A stretch of DNA of 64,000 nucleotides from an uncultured Solirubrobacterales bacterium (GTDB taxonomy: Bacteria; Actinomycetota; Thermoleophilia; Solirubrobacterales; JACPNS01), in NCBI GenBank assembly GCA_937128795.1, contig CAKZMQ010000001.1:372001-436000 (forward strand), given 5' to 3'. Made by a program: the position numbers and the translations under genes. Position 1 is the first letter of the stretch, and the number at the start of each line of letters is the position of its first letter. Below the pieces are notes generated by a model that made no database searches, had not been told where the DNA came from, and was given only the letters and a program-made list of their open reading frames with translations. Of this stretch, positions 1 to 9,404 are shown piece by piece.

Positions 1-866
1 GCCTGTTCCAGCGCCTCGGCCACTTCATAACGTGGGGAGTTGACTTCGGCGGCGGTGCGGCGAAGCACGCGAGCTCGCGGATCTTCGGCGCGGTAAACAC
101 GGTGACCGAAGCCCATCAACCGCTGACCACTGTCGAGCGCATCCTTGACCCACTTCTCGGCGTCGCCGGAGGCCTCGACCGCGTCGAGCATGTCGAGAAC
201 GCGCGACGGGGCGCCACCATGGAGTGGGCCGCTCAACGCGCCGACGGCACCCGACAGCGCGGCTGGCACGTCGGCTCCGGTTGAGGCGATGATGCGGGCC
301 GCAAAAGTAGATGCGTTCATCCCGTGCTCGGCGGCGCTTATCCAGTAAGCGTCGATCGCCTTCACGTGGCCGGGGTCGGCCTCGCCGCGCCAGCGGGTCA
401 AGAAGCGTTCTGAGATCGAATTGCACTTGTCGATCTCTTCTTGCGGCACGGGCGGAGCGCCGATGCCACGCGCCGACTGGGCAACGTGGCTAAGCGCCAT
501 CACGCTGCAGCGTGCGAGGTCTGCCCTGACCACAACTGGGTCGAGGTCGAGAACCTCCTTGAAGCCCCACTCCTGAGCGAGCATCGCCAACGACGCCTGA
601 AGGTCCACGCGCGCGTCACCGGTACGGACTGTCAGCGGATGTTGCTCGGCCGGCGGCAGTCCCGGCTTGAAGGTTCCGTCGACGAGCAATCCCCAGACCT
701 GCTCGAATGGCACCTTGCCGACGAGGTCCTCGATGTCGACGCCGCGATAACGCAGCGCGCCGCCTTCGCGGTCGGGCTCGGCTATCTCCGACGCGAACGC
801 AATCACACCTTCAAGGCCATCGAGGACCTCGGGGTGCTGCGACATGTCGATCGGAGGGGGATTCAT
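1..866 (-). CDS. gltA: Citrate synthase (partial, C-terminus beyond left edge)
   Basis: Condenses oxaloacetate and acetyl-CoA to citrate at the entry of the TCA cycle (cytoplasmic). The first 288 codons read from ATG at 866; the reading frame is still open at base 1, so the C-terminal third lies outside. Visible family signatures are HGMNASTFAAR, the substrate-binding histidine motif GPLHGGAPS, and the catalytic histidine motif GFGHRVY near the left edge. The short N-terminus fits the compact type II (Bacillus/actinobacterial) form. A second in-frame ATG at 845 is possible; neither has a strong Shine-Dalgarno. The 2-methylcitrate synthase paralogue cannot be excluded from sequence alone. Confidence 0.9.
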   Translation of the reverse strand, partial: MNPPPIDMSQHPEVLDGLEGVIAFASEIAEPDREGGALRYRGVDIEDLVGKVPFEQVWGLLVDGTFKPGLPPAEQHPLTVRTGDARVDLQASLAMLAQEWGFKEVLDLDPVVVRADLARCSVMALSHVAQSARGIGAPPVPQEEIDKCNSISERFLTRWRGEADPGHVKAIDAYWISAAEHGMNASTFAARIIASTGADVPAALSGAVGALSGPLHGGAPSRVLDMLDAVEASGDAEKWVKDALDSGQRLMGFGHRVYRAEDPRARVLRRTAAEVNSPRYEVAEALEQ

Positions 867-899
867 CGAGAGGCCTGAAAATATCGCAGATCGCTTGGG

Positions 900-1487
900 T
901 CACTCATTCGGCTTGTATCCCGTGTATCGCGTGAGCTTCTCCTTGAACTCCGCGAGCGAACTGAACGGCCCGGCCTCTACATAGACGAGTCGTCCGTCGG
1001 TGTCATAGAAGTTCGTCACTGGTGCGCCAGCCGTTGGCGGGAACTGTTCCGCGATTCTCAAATTGGGATCGAAGTAGCTCGGATACGGCACCGGATACTC
1101 CTTCAGGAAATCCACAGCCGCACCGCGCGAGTCGTTGTAGTTGACACCAAGAAACGCGACATCACCACCTAATTCCTTTGCGGCCTCTTGAAGGATTGGG
1201 AACTCGGCTCTGCACGGTCCGCACCAGTGCGCCCATTTGTTCGCCACCACTGGCAGGCCCTTGAGATGCTTCAACCGCGCATCGAATGCCTCCGACTCGC
1301 CGGGCAGCAGCTCGTTGGCCTGGTCGACGATCGCTACGAGCCGACGGTCGGACCCCGTGAGGTCGGGCGTCACCGCTTCCACGTTTGTGAACGTCGGTTC
1401 GGTTGAGGGATTGTCACGCAGCAGCGCAACGGCCAGCGTTGCCACCAGTCCGCAGATCAGAACAATCACAGAGACACGACCGACCAC
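900..1487 (-). CDS. Membrane-anchored TlpA/ResA-family thiol-disulfide oxidoreductase
   Basis: 195 aa with a GTG start at 1487. Residues about 4-23 form one hydrophobic anchor, followed by an extracytoplasmic thioredoxin fold with the active site WCGPC (context HWCGPCRAEFP) and the TlpA-type segment FLGVNYNDSRGAAVDFL. Proteins of this family reduce disulfides outside the membrane, notably on apocytochrome c before heme attachment (ResA/CcmG role). The ccm genes about 8 kb away make that role plausible, but it is inferred. It lies 33 bases downstream of the citrate synthase start on the same strand, so the two may be cotranscribed. The frame stays open upstream to about 1562 without a better start. 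Confidence 0.85.
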   Translation of the reverse strand: MVGRVSVIVLICGLVATLAVALLRDNPSTEPTFTNVEAVTPDLTGSDRRLVAIVDQANELLPGESEAFDARLKHLKGLPVVANKWAHWCGPCRAEFPILQEAAKELGGDVAFLGVNYNDSRGAAVDFLKEYPVPYPSYFDPNLRIAEQFPPTAGAPVTNFYDTDGRLVYVEAGPFSSLAEFKEKLTRYTGYKPNE

Positions 1488-1818
1488 GGCGTCAAACGCT
1501 ACTCCGTCGACGAATGTGATTTGGCGATCTTTCGCGGTATACTGGGTGACAGTTACTTCGCCTCAAAGGTGATCCGATTGAGCCGCTTGGGCGGCAGGAA
1601 AAGCAGAGCGGATCAAACCTTGGGGCCCTGGCAAGACGGTTCTTTCCTCTTTCGACTCGAGGCCACGAAGCTTTACCGGCGCCCACTATCTGGGTTCTGA
1701 ATTCGAGCGTCAAGTCACACGTCGCATCTATGCGATGTGGCAAAGGGATTACTTCGTATCCGTAGCCAGAGCAAGTTTGCATGACTCAGTCACCAATGAC
1801 ACTCATCCAGTAGAGACA
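1488..1818. other. 331-base intergenic region without a recognised gene
   Basis: Divergent region between the TlpA-like gene (minus) and the helicase (plus). On the minus strand the hexamer TATACC (about 1536-1541) lies about 19 bases from TTGAGG, a weak promoter candidate for the TlpA gene. The helicase frame is open upstream to 1735, but ATG at 1819 is preferred. I see no convincing structured RNA or tRNA here. Confidence 0.4.
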
Positions 1819-4701
1819 ATGGGTTCAAGCGCCCCAAATGCCGACGACATCAAGCGTGTCGAGGAGTTGATCCGCGAACCGCTGGTACTCAACGGCGACG
1901 ACCCGCAGGTCGCACTCGCCCCCGGCACGATTCGCCGTCGCGCGTTCGACGATGCGTTCGCCGAGATCGAGGCGGGCAACGACGAGGTTTCGCGCGAGTG
2001 GGCCAGGAAATACGCGCTGGTGCTCGGCCTTGAGCGAGCGATCTCTGATCCCGAGCCGAAGTTGGTCGACGGCACGACGCTGAACGCCCACCAGGTGGAC
2101 GTGCTCTCGGGAACGCTCGCGGCGCTGATGAGCGAAGACGAAACGCTGCACGGCGGCCCGTTCGCCGAAGGCAGCGAGGAGTTCGATGAGGAGGAGTTCG
2201 AGGATGACGACCTGATCGACTCTGCCGACGACGATTCGGACGAGGACGATTCGGACGAGGACGATGCAGAAGACGACGATGGAATCGACTGGGACGTCTT
2301 CGCGGAGGACGACGACGAAACAGGCGACACCGGCGAGACGGAGATGATCCTCACCGGCGAGCACAAGGTCGGCAATCACGTCAGCGCCGATGCTGCCACC
2401 TACGACGAGGAAGAACAGTTTCCCGAGCAGCCGGAAGACCCGAATGCCGCGCGGAGATTCTGGTTCGAACATGCGACCGGTGCCGGCAAGTCGGTCGCCG
2501 CGCTCGGTTTCGTCGAGGCCTGTCGTACAGGCGGGATCCTGATCCTCACCCACCGCCGCAACCTCGTCGACCAATTCATCGGCGAGCTCGTCGATCGTGG
2601 TTACAAGGACCGCCTCTCGCCGCCGATGCTCGGCACCGACGGTCACATGAACGGCCCGGTGACGGTCGAGACCTACCAGTGGTTCGTTCGCCACGCCGGC
2701 AACATCAGCGATGCCTACTCGATCGTGATCTGCGACGAAGCCCACACGGCCCTGGGCGAGAAGACCTCCGCAGCGATTCGCAAGTGGAAGGAGCCGTATT
2801 TCATCGGCATGACTGCGACCGGGGCACTGATCGCTCGCCACGTCACCGACCTCTTCCCGACTCAGACTTCACGCTTCGACCTTGCTCAGGCCGCGCGTCG
2901 TGGTGTTATCGCGCCGCTTCGCTGCGTGCGGATTCCGCCCGGTCCGGGTGTGCGCACGATCGCCAACGTGCCACTGCGACGCGGCGAGGTCGACCAGGAC
3001 TTCGACCAGGAGGAGCTGGCCGCACTACTCGATCAGGCGCCCTTCAACCTTGCGATCGCCGATCTCTACCGAGCGCGCTTCAAGGACATGCCCGGAGTCG
3101 TCTACGCCGCCGGAGTCAAGCACGCCTACAACGTCGCGGAGGCGTTTCGCGAGCTTGGCATCAAGGCGAAGGCCGTCAGCGGCGAAACGCCCAAGCGCGA
3201 GCTCGCCGAGACACTGGCCGCTTACGAGCGCGGCGAGGTTGACGTGCTCGTCAACGCGCAGTTGCTGGCCGAGGGCTGGAACTCGCCGCGTGCCACGGTC
3301 TGTATGCACCTCGCCCCGACAGCTTCCAAGCGCATTTACCAGCAGCGCGTCGGTCGCGTCACCCGTCGTCATCCCGGAAAAGAAGCCGGCATCGTCGTTG
3401 ACTTCGTCCATCCGGCGACCACGCACGACGACCCCGTCGTGACGCTTCACTCGCTGCTGGTGCGCGACGTCTATCGCGGCGGCGCGATCGTTGTCGGCCC
3501 CGTTCGTCGCGGCCGGGGCCGCCGACTGCGCGTCGAGCGCCGCGTGCTGCCGGTGACGCCCGATTCGGAGCGTCGGGCACAGATATTCGAGCGCGAACTC
3601 TGGCGAATCTCGGTCGCGAATCTTGATTGGGGCGAGCAGCGTGTATGGGCTGCGCTGGCCGGATCGAAGGCGAATGCCAACAACTGGCGTCGCGCTCGCG
3701 CGATGATTCAACACGACCGCACCGGCGAGTTGCGTCGCCATCTGTTCCTGACCGCGCTCGAACGCAACAAGCATCGTGCCGTTCGCCTGCGTGCCCTACA
3801 AGACCTTGCCAATTCGAAGGACCCAGACGCCTACGACCATGCGATCGAGATCATCGGCGGCTGGCAGAAGGACGAACGCCGCGAGTCGACCAAGCTGATG
3901 CTCAAGGCGATTGCCGACAAGAACGTCGGCTCGCGCGAGCAGTCGCAGGCCTGGATCTGGGCGCTCGCCGGATATACCCGCGAGTTGCATGAGCAGTACG
4001 CGGTCCAGCGCTGGCCAGAGACAAAGCGCCTGCTCGGGCTACTCGTCAACTCCTCGGGTCCGGCTCACGGCCGCAACGCAAGAAGAATCGTCCAGGAGAC
4101 CCGCAAACAGGATCTGCGCCTCGCAGCGTCGATACTTGCCGCCGCCGTCTCTCACTCTCCTGAAGCGGAAGAAGCGCTGCGCGGTGGTCGTAATCGACTC
4201 GCCCGCAAACCGGCCGCGCTCGCCCGCGAGCTCGGCCGCAACTTCCCGAAGGCGCGTGGCCGCAAGGGCCGTCGTCGTCAGGGCGACAAGAAGAGCGGCA
4301 AGAAGCGCATCCGCGGCGAGGCGAAGGACAAGGCCGTCGACGCGGTCAGCGAAAATGGATCGGTCGAGGTGACGGACAGGGACAAGTCGCGAAAGGGCAA
4401 ATCCCAGAAGGGCAAGTCGCAACAAAACAAGTCGCAGCAAAAGAACCAGAATCGGCAGAAGCAGGACGCCAACCCCAAGCAACGCCGTCGCCCGCGCGGG
4501 TCCAAGCCTGCTGAAAGCAACGGCAAGACCAGCGACGAAACAGTGAAGACGAGCTCGGACGCGGACGCCGACAACGGCGACCAACCAACGAAACAGCGCC
4601 GCCCGCGCAAGAAGCCCGACGCCAACGTTCAGTCAGACGGCCAGGACAAGCCAAAAGTCCCAGTCCTCGGCAGCTTCGAAGAACTCTCCCGCGGCGACTG
4701 A
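1819..4701 (+). CDS. Superfamily 2 DEAH helicase with acidic insert and basic C-terminal tail
   Basis: 960 aa from ATG at 1819. SF2 (type III restriction Res/SSL2-like) motifs in order: Q-like LNAHQ near residue 88, Walker A ATGAGKS near 220, DEAH near 305, GMTATG near 332, and motif VI QQRVGRVTRR near 507. ATP-dependent DNA or RNA translocation is expected. Two unusual parts: residues about 118-195 are a strongly acidic Asp/Glu stretch inserted between the Q-like motif and Walker A, and from about residue 811 the protein ends in a Lys/Arg/Gln-rich tail with repeated GKSQ/NKSQ units. No nuclease or methylase gene is adjacent, so a restriction role is unsupported. An upstream in-frame ATG at 1735 exists but its extension looks non-coding. 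Confidence 0.85.
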   Translation: MGSSAPNADDIKRVEELIREPLVLNGDDPQVALAPGTIRRRAFDDAFAEIEAGNDEVSREWARKYALVLGLERAISDPEPKLVDGTTLNAHQVDVLSGTLAALMSEDETLHGGPFAEGSEEFDEEEFEDDDLIDSADDDSDEDDSDEDDAEDDDGIDWDVFAEDDDETGDTGETEMILTGEHKVGNHVSADAATYDEEEQFPEQPEDPNAARRFWFEHATGAGKSVAALGFVEACRTGGILILTHRRNLVDQFIGELVDRGYKDRLSPPMLGTDGHMNGPVTVETYQWFVRHAGNISDAYSIVICDEAHTALGEKTSAAIRKWKEPYFIGMTATGALIARHVTDLFPTQTSRFDLAQAARRGVIAPLRCVRIPPGPGVRTIANVPLRRGEVDQDFDQEELAALLDQAPFNLAIADLYRARFKDMPGVVYAAGVKHAYNVAEAFRELGIKAKAVSGETPKRELAETLAAYERGEVDVLVNAQLLAEGWNSPRATVCMHLAPTASKRIYQQRVGRVTRRHPGKEAGIVVDFVHPATTHDDPVVTLHSLLVRDVYRGGAIVVGPVRRGRGRRLRVERRVLPVTPDSERRAQIFERELWRISVANLDWGEQRVWAALAGSKANANNWRRARAMIQHDRTGELRRHLFLTALERNKHRAVRLRALQDLANSKDPDAYDHAIEIIGGWQKDERRESTKLMLKAIADKNVGSREQSQAWIWALAGYTRELHEQYAVQRWPETKRLLGLLVNSSGPAHGRNARRIVQETRKQDLRLAASILAAAVSHSPEAEEALRGGRNRLARKPAALARELGRNFPKARGRKGRRRQGDKKSGKKRIRGEAKDKAVDAVSENGSVEVTDRDKSRKGKSQKGKSQQNKSQQKNQNRQKQDANPKQRRRPRGSKPAESNGKTSDETVKTSSDADADNGDQPTKQRRPRKKPDANVQSDGQDKPKVPVLGSFEELSRGD

Positions 4702-4709
4702 CCACGCCG

Positions 4710-4738
4710 CAAAACAAGGTTCCCCAAAAGGGGAACCT
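4710..4738 (-). terminator. Intrinsic terminator of birA; copy 1 of the AGGTTCCCC repeat
   Basis: Perfect 9-bp stem AGGTTCCCC/GGGGAACCT (4717-4725 with 4730-4738) around a 4-base loop. On the minus strand it starts three bases after the birA stop and is followed by TTGTTTT, a classic intrinsic terminator. It can also fold for the helicase transcript on the plus strand, where only A-rich sequence precedes it. Nearly the same sequence recurs at 60109-60141. Confidence 0.8.
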
Positions 4739-4740
4739 AG

Positions 4741-5451
4741 TCAGCTGGGGGTGAGGTGGACTTCGCCGGCTCGGAGGGTGGTTATTCCGGCGCCGCAGCC
4801 TCGGACGAGTAGGTTGCCTTGGTCGTCGACTCCGGCGGCGAGGCCCGATCCGTCGGCCCAAGAGATTTCCTTGCCGCGCAGCGCATCGCGCTTGCTCCAT
4901 GCGGACACGGTGTCTGAAGAGTCAGAGTGCAGCCAGTGATCGAGCCGTTCGAGCAGAGGACTGAGCGCGTCGACACCAAGAGGCAGCGCCAGACTGGTTG
5001 CCGTCGACTGCAGGTCCTCCGGCATTTGATCCAGCGGGACGCTGGTGTTGAGGCCGATCCCGACGACAATCCACGAGCGCTCGGCGTTCTGGTCCGGCCG
5101 CGCTTCAACGAGGATTCCACTGACCTTCTTGCGATCGATCCAGACGTCATTGGGCCACTTGATCTGCGCCTCGACGTCGGCGAGTGACTCGCAGGTCTCT
5201 GCCACGGCCAGCGCCGCAGCCAGTGGTGCGAGCTTGTAGTTCGGGATCACTGGCCGCGCGATCACGCTCATCAGCAGCGCCGTGCCGGCCGGCGCGACCC
5301 ATGCGCGCCCCTGTCGGCCACGCCCTGCGGTCTGCTCGTCGGCGGTGATCGTCGTGCCATGCGGCGCACCCTGCGCGGCGAGTTGCTTCGCACGCGTGTT
5401 GGTGGAATCGATGACCTCGTGGTGGTGATGCGGCGTGCCGAGCTGATTCAT
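4741..5451 (-). CDS. birA: Biotin--[acetyl-CoA-carboxylase] ligase
   Basis: 236 aa from ATG at 5451; a GTG at 5472 would add seven residues. Adenylates biotin and transfers it to the biotin carboxyl carrier domain of carboxylases. The sequence shows the biotinyl-5'-AMP loop GRGRQGRAW, the catalytic stretch KWPNDVWID and the following KVSGILVEA. The N-terminal DNA-binding helix-turn-helix of E. coli BirA is absent, so this is a monofunctional enzyme and not the biotin-operon repressor. It is the last gene of the minus-strand tetrapyrrole run, 39 bases after cobA-hemD, and ends directly at an intrinsic terminator. Confidence 0.92.
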   Translation of the reverse strand: MNQLGTPHHHHEVIDSTNTRAKQLAAQGAPHGTTITADEQTAGRGRQGRAWVAPAGTALLMSVIARPVIPNYKLAPLAAALAVAETCESLADVEAQIKWPNDVWIDRKKVSGILVEARPDQNAERSWIVVGIGLNTSVPLDQMPEDLQSTATSLALPLGVDALSPLLERLDHWLHSDSSDTVSAWSKRDALRGKEISWADGSGLAAGVDDQGNLLVRGCGAGITTLRAGEVHLTPS

Positions 5452-5490
5452 GCCCGCAACGCTACCGCGCACCTGCGGCCATCGCTGCGA

Positions 5491-7005
5491 TCACTGAATC
5501 TGCAGTAGCGCATCAATCAATCCGTCGATCTCATGGCGGGTTGCCTCGGCCGCCGGTTCGAGACCATGCTCTCGCAGTGCAGCCGAGGTCGTGGGGCCGA
5601 TCGACACCGCTGGGATCGCCTTCAGGTGTTCGGCTCCGCCAATCGAACTGACAAGCGAGTGAACTGCCGAGCCGCTCGCGAACGTGATGAAATCGGCCTC
5701 CGCCACCGCCGCAGTTTGCTCGTCGTCGAGTTGCTCGTGAATCGTGTCGTAGAACGCGACCTTGTGCACCTCCGCTCCGAGCTCAACGAGGCCCTCGCCG
5801 AGCACAGGGCGCGTTTCGGATGCGACCGCAAGGAGCACGCGCTTTCCGACGAGGTCGACCTCGCCGAAGAGATCGAGCAGTCCCTCTGAGACTGCGCGAT
5901 CGGGCAGGTGATCGGCGATAACACCGTGGTTGCGAAGCTCCTCGGCCGTCGCGGCACCGACCGTCGCGAATTCGATCCCGCCGAGCGCACGCGCATCGAG
6001 CGCCGCATCGCTGAGCGCCGTGAAAAATGACCGCACGCCGTTGACGCTCGTGAAAGCCACGAGGTCGAAGCTCGAAACCTGTTCGATCGCGGCGCGAACG
6101 GATTCATCCTCGCGAAAGCGCACGCTGATCGCGGGACTCTCGATCACTTCTGCTCCCAAGGAACGCAGTCGACCGGCCAATGTGCCCGCCTGTGCGCGTG
6201 CGCGAGTGACGACCACCCGCCGACCGAAAAGCGGCCGGCGTTCAAACCATTCGATGCGTTGGCGTTCCTCGACGACCGATCCGATCACCGTCAGCGCGGG
6301 CGGCTCGATCGCCGCCTCGCGAGCGAGCTCGGGAATGTCCACCAATCGGCCGGTGACCGTCTGCTGGTCCGCGCGGGTGCCCTGCGCGACAACGGCCGCG
6401 GGCTCGTCGGCCGATCGTCCGGCCTCGATCAACTGCTCGCTGATTCGCGGCAGATTCTTGACGCCCATGTAGAACACCAGCGTGCCGGGGAAGGCTGCCA
6501 GCGCCGGCCAGTCAATCGAACTTTCGGGCTTGTTCGGATCCTCGTGACCGGTGACGAAGGCGACCGCTGCCGCATGGTCGCGATGGGTCACCGGCACGCC
6601 GGCGTAGGCCGCCGCCGCGACGCCGGCGGTCACCCCGGGCACGATCTCGAAGGGGATCCCTGCCGCTGCCAACACGGCCGCCTCTTCACCGCCGCGGCCA
6701 AAGACCAGCGGGTCGCCGCCTTTCAAACGCACAACCGATTTGCCCGCGCGTGCAAGCTCGATCAATCGTGCATCGATCTGTTCCTGCTTGCTCGAATCGC
6801 CGCGCGGTCCTTTGCCGGCGAACTCCACGATCGCGTCGGCTCGCACGTCGTTCAGCGCGCTCGAGCCGATCAGTCTGTCGTAGAGCACAGCTTCCGCGCT
6901 CGCGACCAACGCCGCTCCACGCAGCGTCATCAAACCGGGGTCTCCCGGGCCGGCACCGACGAGATAGACGTGGCCGGGCTTTGCGTTGTCGAAGTGCTCA
7001 GTCAA
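5491..7005 (-). CDS. cobA-hemD: Fused uroporphyrinogen-III C-methyltransferase / uroporphyrinogen-III synthase
   Basis: 504 aa with a TTG start at 7005, 18 bases after the hemC stop. Residues about 8-250 are a SUMT-type methyltransferase (VGAGPGDPGLMTLRG, then RLKGGDPLVFGRGGEE), which makes precorrin-2 from uroporphyrinogen III with SAM. Residues about 255-500 are HemD, which cyclises hydroxymethylbilane to uroporphyrinogen III (RRVVVTRARAQAGTLAGRL, FASGSAVHSL). The fusion channels the HemC product straight towards siroheme or corrinoids, as in other actinobacteria and clostridia. Neighbours hemC, hemA and the Met8-like gene complete the route to siroheme. Confidence 0.93.
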   Translation of the reverse strand: MTEHFDNAKPGHVYLVGAGPGDPGLMTLRGAALVASAEAVLYDRLIGSSALNDVRADAIVEFAGKGPRGDSSKQEQIDARLIELARAGKSVVRLKGGDPLVFGRGGEEAAVLAAAGIPFEIVPGVTAGVAAAAYAGVPVTHRDHAAAVAFVTGHEDPNKPESSIDWPALAAFPGTLVFYMGVKNLPRISEQLIEAGRSADEPAAVVAQGTRADQQTVTGRLVDIPELAREAAIEPPALTVIGSVVEERQRIEWFERRPLFGRRVVVTRARAQAGTLAGRLRSLGAEVIESPAISVRFREDESVRAAIEQVSSFDLVAFTSVNGVRSFFTALSDAALDARALGGIEFATVGAATAEELRNHGVIADHLPDRAVSEGLLDLFGEVDLVGKRVLLAVASETRPVLGEGLVELGAEVHKVAFYDTIHEQLDDEQTAAVAEADFITFASGSAVHSLVSSIGGAEHLKAIPAVSIGPTTSAALREHGLEPAAEATRHEIDGLIDALLQIQ

Positions 7006-7023
7006 GGCACGCAGTATCGCGTA

Positions 7024-7935
7024 TCAGGCTGCCATCTCCTCTGCGCGCGCGAGGATTTCATCGCCGCCGCTGGCGCGCATCCGCTGCGCCAGCAGGTGCC
7101 CCAGAAGTCGACCTTCTCCGGCCAGGCCGGAGATCTCATCCTCGATGAACTGTGTGCCGTCGGGCAGACCCAACCAGCCGCGTACGGTGATCATGTCCTT
7201 GCCTCCGTCGGCGGCACCGGGTTTGACCTTTGCATGGATGCCCAGTGGAGTACTGCAGCTGGCCACCAGCCCGGCAGCGGCAGCTCGCTCTGCTGTCAAT
7301 TCACGGAACGACGCGAAATCGCTCAGCGGGCCGACGATGCCCGTGGTCGTCAAATCGATGTCTCGCGCCTGCAGCGCCAGCGATCCCTGACCGGGCGCCG
7401 GCACACACTCGTCGAGGTACCCGCGCACCACGCCATCGATCTGCAATCGGTCGAGACCGGCGGCGGCCAGCACCAAGGCATCGTAGTCGCCGTTCTCCAG
7501 GCGTTGCAACCGCGTATCGACGTTGCCACGCAGTGGCTCGATCCGCAGGTCTGGCCGCAGCGATCGCAGTTGTGCCGACCGGCGTAGCGAACTGGTGCCG
7601 ACCTTCGCGCCCTCCGCAAGGTCGCTCAAAGACTCAGCTCCGCAGATCGCATCGCGTGGATCGGCACGCTCAGGTACCGCGACAATCAGCAAGCCCGGCG
7701 ACTCGTCCCCGGGTACGTCTTTGGCCGAGTGGATCGCCAAGTCGACATCCTGCGATCGCAGCGCTTGTTCGATCGCGTTCACGAAACGAGATTTGTCGGC
7801 CACTCCGCCTTCGTCGTCGGTGGCAACCACGACAGTCTCGATCGTCAGCGCAGGATCGAGCGCGCGCAGGGCGTCGATCACGTTGCCGGTCTGTGTCAAC
7901 GCCAACTTACTGCCGCGGGTGCCGACTCTCAGCAT
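7024..7935 (-). CDS. hemC: Porphobilinogen deaminase (hydroxymethylbilane synthase)
   Basis: 303 aa. Polymerises four porphobilinogens into hydroxymethylbilane in the cytoplasm. Typical N-terminus LRVGTRGSKLALTQTGNV, then IHSAKDVPG and the arginine-rich substrate region GTSSLRRSAQL. The dipyrromethane-cofactor cysteine is in VASCSTPLG near residue 228; the surrounding residues differ from the usual GGCQVPIG but the cysteine is kept. It lies 15 bases after hemA and 18 before cobA-hemD, consistent with one operon. Confidence 0.94.
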   Translation of the reverse strand: MLRVGTRGSKLALTQTGNVIDALRALDPALTIETVVVATDDEGGVADKSRFVNAIEQALRSQDVDLAIHSAKDVPGDESPGLLIVAVPERADPRDAICGAESLSDLAEGAKVGTSSLRRSAQLRSLRPDLRIEPLRGNVDTRLQRLENGDYDALVLAAAGLDRLQIDGVVRGYLDECVPAPGQGSLALQARDIDLTTTGIVGPLSDFASFRELTAERAAAAGLVASCSTPLGIHAKVKPGAADGGKDMITVRGWLGLPDGTQFIEDEISGLAGEGRLLGHLLAQRMRASGGDEILARAEEMAA

Positions 7936-7950
7936 CCGCGCAACCAGTTT

Positions 7951-9339
7951 TCAGGCATCATCCGATTCACCGCGGCCGAGCTGGCGTTTCTCGTCCAGCG
8001 AATGGATTTCTGCGCCGCTGCGGAGTTCATCGTCGGAGACCAAGTTAGAACCGTCAGCGGCATCAAAATCAGCGTCGTCGAGCGCGAAGAGTTTGCGCAA
8101 CGCCTCTGCATATCGCATGCCCTGCTCCTCGCCGGACGCTTTCTTGAGCTGCAATGTCGGCTCGTGCATCAACCGCGTGACGATCGTGCGCGCCATCGCA
8201 TCGATTCGTGCCCGGTCGGCATCCGACAGCGATTCGAAACGATCCACGTTTTCCGCGATCACTCGACGTGCGATCTCGTCGGCGTGACGGCGCAGGTCGG
8301 AGATCGTCGGGACGACGTCCAGTGTGGAAAGCCATTCCTCCAGCGATGCCAACTCCTCGGCAACGATGCTCTCGGCCTTGGTGGTCTCGCCGCGGCGGAG
8401 CGTCATGCTGTGCTCGACGTCAGCCTGGAGGTCATCGATGTCGAGCAACGTGACTCCATCCAGTTCGGCGACAGACGGCTCGATGTCGCGCGGCACGGCA
8501 ATGTCCAGCATCAGCAGATCGCGGCCGTCGCGTCGAGCAATTACCTGTTCAAGATCGACCCGGTGTATCAGGGTGTGTGGTGAGGCGGTCGCGCTCAGCA
8601 CGATGTCGGCGTCTGCAAGTTCTTCCGGCAGACTTTCCAGATGAACGGCCTCGCCGCCGACCGAGTGGGCCACGCTCAGCGCACGGTCGTAGTTGCGGTT
8701 CGCCACGAATACGGCACGTGCGCCTGCGTCGGACAGAGCGCGAGCCGACAACTCACCATGGCCGCCGGCGCCAATGACGAGCGTGCGTCGGTCGGTCAGG
8801 TCGCCGAGCGTTTCCTTGGCGAGGTTGACTGCCGCGCCGGCGATGCTCAGATGCCGAGCGCCGACTGCGGTTTCGGTTCGGATTCGCTTGCCTGCTGCGA
8901 TCGCGTGAGCGAAAAGTCGGTTGATGATTGGACCGCCGGTTTGCTCCAGCAGCGCAAGCTGGTGGGCAGTTTTGACTTGTCCGAGGATCTCACTCTCGCC
9001 GAGGACCATCGACTCAAGCCCGCCGGCAACGCGCATCAGGTGCGTGGATACGCCGGGGCCGTTGTAGGTCGTGAGCATCGACGAGAGCTCCGTAGGCGCG
9101 ATGTCGGTGGCGAATGCGAGCTGGGTGAGTGCATCGGCTTCGGCGACGATCGGGTCCGAAGTGCTCAGGTAGAGCTCGGTTCGGTTGCAGGTCGAGAGCA
9201 CCACAGCCTCGTGTATCGCCGCGCAACTGGTTATTTCTCCGAGTAGCCGCTTGGTCTCCCCGGCGGGAAAGGCCAGGCGCTCGCGGACCGCCACGGGTGC
9301 GGTCTTGTGCGAAATTCCGATCGCGAAGAGTTCTGGCAT
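7951..9339 (-). CDS. hemA: Glutamyl-tRNA reductase
   Basis: 462 aa from ATG at 9339 (MPELFAIGISHKTAPV). NADPH-dependent reduction of glutamyl-tRNA to glutamate-1-semialdehyde, the first committed step of C5 tetrapyrrole synthesis. The catalytic cysteine is in VLSTCNRTELYL; the Rossmann site follows (LVIGAGGHGELSARAL), and the C-terminus is the helical dimerisation domain (RIDAMARTIVTRLMHEP). The frame continues upstream to 9594 but that part overlaps the ccmD gene and lacks family similarity. Downstream hemC is 15 bases away. Confidence 0.94.
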   Translation of the reverse strand: MPELFAIGISHKTAPVAVRERLAFPAGETKRLLGEITSCAAIHEAVVLSTCNRTELYLSTSDPIVAEADALTQLAFATDIAPTELSSMLTTYNGPGVSTHLMRVAGGLESMVLGESEILGQVKTAHQLALLEQTGGPIINRLFAHAIAAGKRIRTETAVGARHLSIAGAAVNLAKETLGDLTDRRTLVIGAGGHGELSARALSDAGARAVFVANRNYDRALSVAHSVGGEAVHLESLPEELADADIVLSATASPHTLIHRVDLEQVIARRDGRDLLMLDIAVPRDIEPSVAELDGVTLLDIDDLQADVEHSMTLRRGETTKAESIVAEELASLEEWLSTLDVVPTISDLRRHADEIARRVIAENVDRFESLSDADRARIDAMARTIVTRLMHEPTLQLKKASGEEQGMRYAEALRKLFALDDADFDAADGSNLVSDDELRSGAEIHSLDEKRQLGRGESDDA

Positions 9340-9404
9340 GGTTGAGGCGGGGCAAATCCCGCAAATCGTTCTGGCCGACGGCTCCCGCCGCCGGTACTCG
9401 GGGG

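Noticed and set aside
1630..1700. tRNA-like T-arm (TTTCGACTC with CCTC/GAGG)
   Set aside because: No acceptor, D or anticodon arm can be built around it.
1819..4701. Restriction-modification or defence system built on the SF2 helicase
   Set aside because: No methylase, nuclease domain or specificity gene nearby; helicase motifs alone do not support it.
6259..7587. Long plus-strand open frame of 442 codons
   Set aside because: Antisense to cobA-hemD and hemC, both certain; the translation is low-complexity without any motif.
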